Assembly: GCF_004217545.1 (NCBI RefSeq)
Contig: NZ_SHKY01000001.1
Coordinates: 2,728,001 to 2,792,000, forward strand
DNA from: Krasilnikovia cinnamomea
Lineage (GTDB): Bacteria > Actinomycetota > Actinomycetes > Mycobacteriales > Micromonosporaceae
Reading direction: 5' to 3'
Length of the DNA: 64,000 bases
The notes under the pieces were generated by a model. That model was given only the letters and a program-made list of their open reading frames with translations, made no database searches and was not told the DNA's origin. A program made the position numbers and the translations under genes. Shown in pieces: positions 38,320 through 45,655 of the stretch (within the stretch, counting starts at the first letter, position 1; each line of letters starts with the position of its first letter).

Positions 38320-41223
38320 TCAGGCCTCGCCGATCTTCTCCGCCCCGAACGCCTCCTGGAGCAGCCGTACGGCCTGCTGCTCGCTGCTCTCCCGCGCGGT
38401 CTTCTCGTCGATCACGTCGTCGAGCGGCTCGTCACCCGGATCGAAGCCCTCGTACGCCGCGACCCCCCGGACCGGGCCGTCGTACTCGGGGTCGTACGGC
38501 GGCTCCTCCGCCGGTGACCCGTCCGACCAGCCCCCGGGCGTCGCCTTCGGCGTCGTGCCGTTCGCCCTCGGCGTCGTGCTGTTTGCGTTCGGCGTCGGGC
38601 CGTGGGCTTTCGGCGTCGGGTTGTTTGCTTTGGGTGTCGTTCCCGTTGCTTTGGGTGTCGTTCCGGCCGGCGCGGACAGCCCGGCGGCACCGGCGCGGGC
38701 GCCACCCAACCTGGCGGCGTTCGCGGCGGCGGCACGGGCGGCGGCGAGACCACCGGAGGCGGCAGCCGCACCTGGACCGCGCGGGCGGACGCCGTTGCCG
38801 TTCGCCGTCGGGCCCCGGTCGGCGGGCCCGCCCGGACCAGGGCCGTCAGCGGTCGGGCCGCGATCGCCGGACCCGCCTGGACCACGGTCCTCAGCGGTCG
38901 GTGTTGGCGGCTCGGCCGGCGTCGACCCGCCACCAGGGCGCGCCGGCTCCGGCCAGTCGTCGCCCTCGTCGCCCGGCGCGGGCTGGGGTGACGGCTCACG
39001 CCGCCGGGTGGATCCCGAAACGGGGCCCGCCGTCGCACCGCCCGCGGCATCGCCGCCCGGCGCGGCGGACCCGGCCTGCGGCGATCGGCGCGCGTCCGGC
39101 GCCGGACCACGCGAACCGCCCTGACTCGGCACGGAACGCCGGCCAGTTGAGGGCGGGCTGGCCGTCCCGCCAGCCTCACCGGAGACATCGCAGCGGATCT
39201 GCCACTGGCCGCCGAGCGATTCGTACAGCGCGTCGGAGATCAGGGTCGGATCGGAGGCCACCATCTTCGCGTGCGCCGGGAACCGGAACGTCAGGACGAG
39301 CGTCTGGCCGTCGAGGTCACGGACGGTGGCGCCCTGGGCGAGCGCGGCGATCTTCTTGCTCTTGTGCCCGACCGCCGTCATGATCTCGGGCCACGCCTCG
39401 CGGACCGCGTCCACAGTGAGCCGTCCCGGGTCGGCTGTCGCCCGGCCGTCCGGCGTATCCGTCGACTCGATCTCGGTCGGGGCCGCCGGGGGCTCGGCGA
39501 CACTGCGGGCCGCCGCCTTCGGCTCGGGCGCTTCCACGCTCCCGGCCTGGGCTTGGACGACCTCGGCCTGGGCTTGGACGGTCCCGGTCGGCGCTTGGAC
39601 GGGCCCGCTCGGGGCTTGGACGACCTCGGCCTGGGCCTGGACGCTCCCGGTCGGAACTCGGACGGTCTCGTGCGCCGACGCGCCCGGCGCCTGCGACGGC
39701 TGGCCGAGCGCGCGCGCAGGCTGGCCGGGCGCGCGCGAGGGCTGGCCGGGTGCCTGCGAAAGCTGGCCGGGCCCCTTCGAGGGCTGGCTAGGCGCCTGCG
39801 GGGGATGGCTGGGCGCGGGCTGGCCCTCGGCGGGCGCGGATTCGGCGGGCGCGCCGGGGTCCGTACCGGGGCTTGGCTCCGTGGCTGATCGGCGTCCGGC
39901 AGCCGCCGCTGCGGCGCGCGCCGCCGACAGGCCCGTACCCCCGCCCCCGCCCGCCTGCTCCGCCGCCACCACCGGCGGAGATCCGCCCCCAGCGTGCGCA
40001 GCCGTCTGTCCGGCTACCGGAGCCGTCTGCCCCGCCACCGGGGCCGTGCCGGCGTCACCGCTCAGGGTCACGCGGCGTTCGATGCGTTCGAGGCGCTGCA
40101 GCAGCGCGCCGGTCGAGTCCTCGGCGCCCGGCAGGAGCATCCGGGCCGTGACCAGTTCGAGCAGCAGGCGGGGGGCGGTCGTGCCACGCATCTCGACCAG
40201 CCCGTTGTGCACGATGTCCGCGCAACGCGACAGGGTCGCCGGACCGAGCCTGGTGGCCTGCGCGCCCATCGCCTCGAGCTGGTCGGCCGGACCGTCGATC
40301 AGGCCCTTGGCCACGGCGTCCGGCACCTGCTGGAGCACGATCAGATCCCGCAGCCGTTCGAGCAGGTCGGAGGCGAAGCGGCGCGGATCGTGACCGGCCT
40401 CGGCGACGCGGTCGATCGTCGCGTACGCCGCCGCCCCGTCGCCGGCCGCCAGCGCGTCGCACATCTCGTCGATGAGCGCGGCATCCGTGACGCCGAGCAG
40501 GGCGACCGCGCGGCCGTACGTGACGCCTTCCGGCCCGGCGCCCGCGATGAGCTGATCCAGCACCGACAGCGTGTCCCGGGCGCTGCCACCGCCCGCACGC
40601 ACGACCAGCGGGAAGACCGCCGGCTCCACCGCGATCCCCTCGGCCTCACACAGCTGGGCCAGGTACGGCCGCAGCACCGCCGGCGGGATCAGCCGGAACG
40701 GGTAGTGGTGGGTGCGGGAGCGGATGGTGCCGAGCACCTTCTCCGGCTCGGTGGTGGCGAAGATGAACTTGACGTAGTCGGGTGGCTCCTCGACCAGCTT
40801 GAGCAGCGCGTTGAACCCGGCCGACGAGACCATGTGCGCCTCGTCGATCACGTAGATCTTGAAACGGCTGCTGGCCGGGGCGAAGAACGCCTTCTCCCGC
40901 AGCTCGCGGGCGTCGTCGACGCCACCGTGGCTGGCCGCGTCGATCTCGATCACGTCGATCGAGCCGGACCCGTCGGTGGCCAGGGAACGGCAGGACGGGC
41001 AGACCCCGCACGGCTCCGGGGTCGGGCCGTGCACGCAGTTGAGCGAGCGGGCGAGGATCCGGGCGCTGGAGGTCTTGCCGCAGCCGCGCGGCCCCGAGAA
41101 CAGGTACGCATGGTGCAACCGGCCGCTGCGCAGCGCCTGCGACAGCGGCTCGGTGACGTGCTCCTGCCCGATGACCTCGGCGAAGGTGCGGGGCCGGTAC
41201 TTGCGGTAGAGCGCGAGTGCCAC
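38320..41223 (-). CDS. dnaX: DNA polymerase III subunit gamma/tau
   Basis: A 967-residue clamp-loader ATPase. Residues 1-370 are the AAA+ core: LYRKYRPRTFAEVIGQEHV, Walker A GPRGCGKTS, zinc module CVHGPTPEPCGVCPSC, VIDEAHM and sensor TIRSRTHHY. The C-terminal part is long, Pro/Ala/Gly/Thr-rich and repetitive, with runs such as APGQPSRAPGQPARALGQPS and TTPKA/NPTPKAHGPTPNA near 770-935. This linker makes the protein longer than most. The GTG at 41223 has AGGAGG upstream. It heads the dnaX-ybaB-recR operon. Confidence 0.96.
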   Translation of the reverse strand: MALALYRKYRPRTFAEVIGQEHVTEPLSQALRSGRLHHAYLFSGPRGCGKTSSARILARSLNCVHGPTPEPCGVCPSCRSLATDGSGSIDVIEIDAASHGGVDDARELREKAFFAPASSRFKIYVIDEAHMVSSAGFNALLKLVEEPPDYVKFIFATTEPEKVLGTIRSRTHHYPFRLIPPAVLRPYLAQLCEAEGIAVEPAVFPLVVRAGGGSARDTLSVLDQLIAGAGPEGVTYGRAVALLGVTDAALIDEMCDALAAGDGAAAYATIDRVAEAGHDPRRFASDLLERLRDLIVLQQVPDAVAKGLIDGPADQLEAMGAQATRLGPATLSRCADIVHNGLVEMRGTTAPRLLLELVTARMLLPGAEDSTGALLQRLERIERRVTLSGDAGTAPVAGQTAPVAGQTAAHAGGGSPPVVAAEQAGGGGGTGLSAARAAAAAAGRRSATEPSPGTDPGAPAESAPAEGQPAPSHPPQAPSQPSKGPGQLSQAPGQPSRAPGQPARALGQPSQAPGASAHETVRVPTGSVQAQAEVVQAPSGPVQAPTGTVQAQAEVVQAQAGSVEAPEPKAAARSVAEPPAAPTEIESTDTPDGRATADPGRLTVDAVREAWPEIMTAVGHKSKKIAALAQGATVRDLDGQTLVLTFRFPAHAKMVASDPTLISDALYESLGGQWQIRCDVSGEAGGTASPPSTGRRSVPSQGGSRGPAPDARRSPQAGSAAPGGDAAGGATAGPVSGSTRRREPSPQPAPGDEGDDWPEPARPGGGSTPAEPPTPTAEDRGPGGSGDRGPTADGPGPGGPADRGPTANGNGVRPRGPGAAAASGGLAAARAAAANAARLGGARAGAAGLSAPAGTTPKATGTTPKANNPTPKAHGPTPNANSTTPRANGTTPKATPGGWSDGSPAEEPPYDPEYDGPVRGVAAYEGFDPGDEPLDDVIDEKTARESSEQQAVRLLQEAFGAEKIGEA

Positions 41224-41359
41224 TCCTGCCGCCTCCTCTCGACCGCGCCATTCTCCGCCGAGGGTGTGACAACACCAAACGCCATCCCGCCCGGGTGACC
41301 CTCGGGCGCTGGTCACCGGGGGCGCGGACAGGGCAGGCGGCGGGCTCAGGAGACGAAGA

Positions 41360-41450
41360 GACCCCCCGTGCACCCGTCAGAGCCCGCTTATCCTTGCTGC
41401 CTTCCGGCCCTGGGGAGGTTCACGAGATGCACGCCGCACGAGGGGCTGCC
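41360..41450 (-). ncRNA. ffs: Small bacterial SRP RNA (4.5S-type)
   Basis: The conserved apical hairpin is visible on the minus strand: CCCAGGGCCGGAAGGCAGCA, followed by AGGATAAGCGGGCTCTGACGGG. The ends pair as CCCCTCGTGC with GCACGGGG. It lies upstream of dnaX on the same strand, a usual actinobacterial position. Ends are approximate. Confidence 0.9.
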
Positions 41451-41530
41451 CATCAGCGTACCCAACGCCCCGGGGCGGGACCCAGGGTGGTGGCGCAAGC
41501 GCGGCCGCACGGTTCTGTATCCTGTGCGAC

Positions 41531-41618
41531 GGAGGATTCGCCTAGAGGCCTAGGGCGCACGCTTGGAAAGCGTGTTGGGTTAACACCCTCACGAGTTCGA
41601 ATCTCGTATCCTCCGCCA
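41531..41618 (+). tRNA. tRNA-Ser(GGA)
   Basis: Class II tRNA. The acceptor stem GGAGGAT pairs with ATCCTCC (41608-41614); G73 and an encoded CCA (41616-41618) follow. The anticodon loop TTGGAAA gives GGA at 41565-41567. The long variable arm TTGGGTTAACACCCTC is a serine hallmark, and the T-loop is GTTCGAATC. Confidence 0.97.
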
Positions 41619-41704
41619 CGCACATCGAGCCGTGATCAGGGCGGGACCTTCCAGTCCCGCCCTGTCGGCTCTCCAGGCCGTCTCCCCCGCCAGCCGCGGG
41701 CCTG

Positions 41705-42475
41705 TCACCACACCGCCTTCCGCCCGGACCGCCCGATCCGGTTGGCGCCCAGGTCGGCGCGCTGCCCGGCCGCGTAGCCATCCCGGTCTCCCGAGCCGGA
41801 CAACCGGCGGGCGCGCCCCGCGGCCAGTTTCGGGTACGCGGCGGCCTGCGCCCGGTCCACCAGCGCACCACGGTCCGCGAGCACCAGGGCCACCGACCGG
41901 CCGCTGTGCTGTGTGCTGATGTGGGCGTGTTCGGCGTCGACCTGAGCGCGGGCCTCGGCCGCCTGCAGCCGACGATGGATCGCCGTGGCATACCCCGCGT
42001 ACCAGGAGCGGCGGTAGGAGGCGGGGTGCTCACCCCACGGCACGCTCGCGGCGGCGAGCGCGTGTGCGGCCTGCACGAGCAGCGACGTGTACAGCAGTTC
42101 GACCCGGTCCAGATCGGCGCCGAACCCGAACAGGTGCATCGAGATCCGCTTCCCGTCACCCGGGGTGTGCTGGGTCCGGCGCACCGTCTTGCAGCGCAGG
42201 GCGTGTGCGATCCCGGCGAGTAGGCCCGCCTTGTCCCGGGCATACGGGGCGTCCATCTCGATCACCCGGTCCCCCACCACGTCGACGCCGGGCGCGCTGT
42301 CGGCAAGCAGGGCCTGGTCGATGCCGTACTTGGCGATCAGGTCGGCCGCCTTGGCGGTGAACGCCTCCGCCTCCGCCGGGGTGCAGGCCTCGTCTTCGGC
42401 CTTGGCGAGCAGCTTGCGGACCTTGTCGAGCATTCCCGGATCCGGTCCGTCCGGGGCAGGCACGTGGGGGGTCAT
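41705..42475 (-). CDS. DUF2786-domain protein
   Basis: A 256-residue protein. The N-terminal DUF2786 module reads LDKVRKLLAKAEDEACTPAEAEAFTAKAADLIAKYGID (about 15-52). It is followed by a larger helical region with KTVRRTQHTPGDGKRISMHLFGFGADL and a basic C-terminus rich in Arg/Gly. No catalytic motif is recognised. The ATG has AAGGAG eight bases upstream. It lies directly beside tRNA-Ser(GGA), a common integration site, but no integrase is present. Function unknown. Confidence 0.8.
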   Translation of the reverse strand: MTPHVPAPDGPDPGMLDKVRKLLAKAEDEACTPAEAEAFTAKAADLIAKYGIDQALLADSAPGVDVVGDRVIEMDAPYARDKAGLLAGIAHALRCKTVRRTQHTPGDGKRISMHLFGFGADLDRVELLYTSLLVQAAHALAAASVPWGEHPASYRRSWYAGYATAIHRRLQAAEARAQVDAEHAHISTQHSGRSVALVLADRGALVDRAQAAAYPKLAAGRARRLSGSGDRDGYAAGQRADLGANRIGRSGRKAVW

Positions 42476-42563
42476 GGGGTACTCCTTCGGGGCTCAACGT
42501 ACGCACTCTCCCAGGCGCGTCCACCCCAGCCTCAGCCGGTCGTGTGCGGCGGACCCGGCGCGC

Positions 42564-43913
42564 TTACCGATCGGCCCCCACGCTTCTGGTCGCCTTTCTC
42601 ATGCCAAGCCGGGACCACGCTCGGGAAGCCACGTGACCTGTCGGCGGCATGTCTATTTCGCCCCCATCGACGACCAACCGATCAACCAGTCTCCCCAGCC
42701 GCTGACCAGGAATTTCCACGATCCGGTAGGAAACCCAGGATATCCCAATGAGTACGCCCAGAAACGCAACAAGCACAGGAATCTGCGCCACCGGAGAGAG
42801 CCGGCTGGCCAGGTTGGTGAGAATCGGACTCAACACCTGGATGAGTACGTAGTGCACGAGGTAAATGGAATAACTGATCAGGCCCAGAAGAACCAGGAAA
42901 CGAGGGGTTCTCGCCTTTCTGGTTAGCATGCCTACCGCGAAAATTCCGGAGAAGGTCAGGAGCGTGACTACGGAACGCACCTGGTATCGGAAGGAAAGCG
43001 CACCGAGCGATTGCAGTTCCGAGAACCAATTCGACAGGAGTGCCACCGCAACCACGGCTGCGACCGTGCCTGCGCGCCACCAACTCGTCTGGCCCTGGTC
43101 CGCACGGTACAGCGTCGTGCCGACGAACATGACCGCCACGATGAGCAGTCCGTCCCAGGCGTGCGCGGGCTCTTGGTTGGCAATCAGCAGAAGGCTGGCC
43201 ATCCCAGCAAGCACCACGCCACCGGCAAGAACGGCCCAACGGCGCATGCTCATGACGCCTACGAGTCCGGCGGCCAGGCAGATGGCCACACCGATCGTCA
43301 GCAGGTCTCCCAGCGTCGCCGAGATGTGCCTCGGCGTCAGCGGCGCACTGAGCACGGCCAGCACCGCCAGGATTACGGCGATAACCCCGTTCGCGGTGTG
43401 GAGCCGCAGCGCGAAAAGCGCGCTGACGATGAGGTAAAAAGCCATCTCGAAGCTCAACGTCCAGAACACCGCGGTGACGAGTGGGACCCCGAGCAGGTCC
43501 GGCAGCATGGTGGCGTGCGCCATGGCCGCCGACCACGGGTGATCCGACAGGTAGCCGTCCAGGGGGAGCAAATCGTTTTCCCCGAGGACGCAGACCGCGA
43601 AGGCAACAACCAGATACAACGGGAAGAGCCGAAAAGCTCGGCTGATCCAGAACGATCGCAGACTCCCGTGCCGCTCCAGGGAGGCCGGGATGATGTAGCC
43701 GCTGACCAGAAAGAAGAGCATGACGCCAGCGGTGCCCGCGTGCAGCCACTCGCCGGTGACCGCCCGCACGTCGCGGAAGAGGTACCGGCTCAGATGTGCG
43801 TAGACGACGAGGAGCGCGGCGACCGCCCGCAAGCCGTCCAGCCAAGCGAGCCGATGCGGTGAAGCGGCGCGGGGCGGCGACAAGGCCGGATCTAGGCTGG
43901 CGGTGTGGGCCAC
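42564..43913 (-). CDS. Acyltransferase family 3 (OafA-like) membrane protein
   Basis: A 449-residue integral membrane O-acyltransferase with about ten membrane segments. The signature near the start is WLDGLRAVAALLVVYAHLSRY, with the catalytic His, followed by FFLVSGYIIPASL and RAFRLFPLYLVV. It would acylate an envelope sugar, lipid or exported molecule. The local base composition is less GC-rich than its neighbours, hinting at transfer. It stands alone. The GTG start has no clear ribosome site. Confidence 0.9.
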   Translation of the reverse strand: MAHTASLDPALSPPRAASPHRLAWLDGLRAVAALLVVYAHLSRYLFRDVRAVTGEWLHAGTAGVMLFFLVSGYIIPASLERHGSLRSFWISRAFRLFPLYLVVAFAVCVLGENDLLPLDGYLSDHPWSAAMAHATMLPDLLGVPLVTAVFWTLSFEMAFYLIVSALFALRLHTANGVIAVILAVLAVLSAPLTPRHISATLGDLLTIGVAICLAAGLVGVMSMRRWAVLAGGVVLAGMASLLLIANQEPAHAWDGLLIVAVMFVGTTLYRADQGQTSWWRAGTVAAVVAVALLSNWFSELQSLGALSFRYQVRSVVTLLTFSGIFAVGMLTRKARTPRFLVLLGLISYSIYLVHYVLIQVLSPILTNLASRLSPVAQIPVLVAFLGVLIGISWVSYRIVEIPGQRLGRLVDRLVVDGGEIDMPPTGHVASRAWSRLGMRKATRSVGADR

Positions 43914-44032
43914 GGGGGTATGGACCTCGGTCGGGGGCTTCGTCGATGACCTGCCGAGGTTAGCGACGAGGCAGCATCCTTGCCAGGTCAGCCCGGGCTG
44001 GATTCGAGCCCGTTTGGTTGCCGGAAGCGGAC

Positions 44033-44383
44033 CTAGAGCTGGCCCGCCGCGATGGCGTCCTCGACCTCGGGGAAGATCGCGAAGTACCGGCTCAGTCCCA
44101 CGGTTTCCATGAGCCTGACCAGGAACGGGTTCGCCCCGGCGAAGCTCATCCAGCCGCCGCGCGCGGTGATCACCTCCTTGCTGACGATGAACGCGCTCAA
44201 GCCGATGGAGTCACAGAACTTGAGGTCGGTGAGGTCGACGACGATGCGGGGAACCGGCCGCTCGAGCAGCTCGGTGAGCTTGGCGCGCAGGGTGGGGGCG
44301 GTGTCGGCGTCGAGCTCGCCGGTCAGGCGCAGCACGGCGACGTCAGAACGATGATCGGTCACTGTGGCCTGCATGAAAGTCAC
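44033..44383 (-). CDS. STAS-domain anti-sigma factor antagonist
   Basis: A 116-residue single STAS domain: VAVLRLTGELDADTAPTLRAK and VVDLTDLKFCDSIGLSAFIV, keeping the Asp-Ser phosphorylation position. It would be a second switchable antagonist beside the one at 9609. It stands alone without an adjacent HATPase gene. Two nearby in-frame starts exist (44383 and 44374). Confidence 0.9.
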   Translation of the reverse strand: MTFMQATVTDHRSDVAVLRLTGELDADTAPTLRAKLTELLERPVPRIVVDLTDLKFCDSIGLSAFIVSKEVITARGGWMSFAGANPFLVRLMETVGLSRYFAIFPEVEDAIAAGQL

Positions 44384-44411
44384 TTTCGTCCCGGTTCTCT
44401 GAATTCAGAGG

Positions 44412-44852
44412 CTAGGCGAAATCAGGATTGCATCGGCGCACAGCCGGTCCGTCCCGCCTCCGGTCGAGGTATGGCATTGCGCATCCGAGCTCCACCGCGA
44501 CCATGGCGTGGGGTCGCGGCTGCCCGAAAGGACGGAAGGGGGCCGCGGGCAGCCGGTACGCGTACAACCGGACCTGTTGCATGCGGGCCAGCCAGCCGTA
44601 CTCGATGGCGTGGACGCGTTCGCCGCCGCCCGGGCCGAGGATGAGTTCGTGGTCCGCGGCGCTGGTGCCGGGATGTGGCCAGGCCATGACGCGCGGGCAG
44701 TCGCGCGGAAACCAGTACGACGGCGCCTGCTCGGCGTCGACCGCCCAAACGTACGGATCCGGCTGCTGAGCGGTCGCCGCGACGTGCGGCGCGAAGCGGG
44801 TGATGGACGGGTCCTCAGAAAAGTGCAGGACCTCTCCTGGTGCCGGACGCAT
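44412..44852 (-). CDS. DUF6886-like protein
   Basis: A 146-residue protein. The pattern LHFSEDPSITRFAPH, YVWAVDAEQAPSYWFPRDCPRV, VHAIEYGWLARMQQVRLYAYRLP and a C-terminal YLDRR resembles the DUF6886 family of uncharacterised proteins. ATG 44852 has AAGGA upstream. No signal peptide, so cytoplasmic. It is 28 bp upstream of the STAS start and may be co-transcribed with it. Role unknown. Confidence 0.75.
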   Translation of the reverse strand: MRPAPGEVLHFSEDPSITRFAPHVAATAQQPDPYVWAVDAEQAPSYWFPRDCPRVMAWPHPGTSAADHELILGPGGGERVHAIEYGWLARMQQVRLYAYRLPAAPFRPFGQPRPHAMVAVELGCAMPYLDRRRDGPAVRRCNPDFA

Positions 44853-44893
44853 CCGTTCCTTTTAGCACCCGGCCCGGAGGCACCGGACATGCG

Positions 44894-44927
44894 ATCGGGC
44901 CGGACCCCGAACGGGGTCCGGCCCGAT
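44894..44927. terminator. Hairpin terminator
   Basis: Perfect 15-bp stem ATCGGGCCGGACCCC (44894-44908) with 44913-44927, loop GAAC. It follows the small gene at 44986-45195. Confidence 0.88.
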
Positions 44928-44985
44928 GACGATCGGCTGTGCCGGGAGGTTGGAGCATTGCGGCGCAGCCTGGGTTGCGGGCGCC

Positions 44986-45195
44986 TTACAGCTGGCGCCA
45001 CTTCCAGCGCGGACCACGCCACGCGTCGGCCAGGATCAGGGCGGATGCCCGTCCCGGACACTGCTGCACCTTGGACTTGCCGGAGGGGCCGCCCATCTGG
45101 GCCTCGACCTCCCAGGTTTCGCCGTCGGTGCGGACGTAGACATCCCGGCGTGCGAGCCGGCTGTCGCCATTCCACCAGTGCTGCTCAACTCTCAC
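44986..45195 (-). CDS. Small hypothetical protein
   Basis: A 69-residue protein with WWNGDSRLARRDVYVRTDGE, WEVEAQMGGPSGKSKVQ and LILADAWRGPRWKW. The strand pattern and charge look like a small compact beta protein. I do not recognise the family. GTG start at 45195 with a weak ribosome site; a terminator follows. Cytoplasmic by sequence. Confidence 0.6.
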   Translation of the reverse strand: MRVEQHWWNGDSRLARRDVYVRTDGETWEVEAQMGGPSGKSKVQQCPGRASALILADAWRGPRWKWRQL

Positions 45196-45655
45196 CTGGT
45201 CAACCCTAGGGGAGACATTGACGTGTGTGACCAGGCGAACTTATGAAACTTCCTCGCTGCCCGGTCGAAGATGGGTTGTCCGATCCGGTGGTTTTGGCCG
45301 GTGTGACTTGCGCGTGAGCCGCGTCTCAGGGCGGTTCACTCATCAACACGTTGAGTAATCGCCGCAGGTTGCGGAGATCGACTCCGTTGCGACGTAACGG
45401 GGCCGTCATGCGCAGGGCGCCTGATCAGCGAATTGATCATGTCGGACGGGCCTCGTGAGGACAACTGGGCGCGAACGCGGCGGTCACGGGCTCCCGGAAG
45501 TTTTCGCACAGAGCGTGATCAACGACGAATCTCGTGGCACACCCAAAAGCACGCCCAAAAAGCACACCCGGCCCCGGAGATCTGCGTGTCTCCGGAGCCG
45601 GGCGTGAGCCGTTCTTGAGTCCGTTCCGTCAGGATTAATCCGTCGGAAAGCTCGC
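45196..45655. other. Gene-free spacer with short repeats
   Basis: 460 bp without a supported gene. It holds two TGATCA palindromes (45422-45427 and 45434-45439), three CACRCCC-AAAA-type units (about 45538-45569) and the terminator of the beta-helix gene. The short open frame at 45433-45618 is not convincing. Confidence 0.5.
45563..45606 (-). terminator. Terminator of the beta-helix gene
   Basis: 18-nt arms 45563-45580 and 45589-45606 with two G-U positions and an 8-base loop, about 50 bp beyond the stop at 45656. Confidence 0.8.

Noticed and set aside
38555..38700. Repeat array resembling a CRISPR
   Set aside because: Repeats are in-frame codons of the DnaX linker with no unique spacers.
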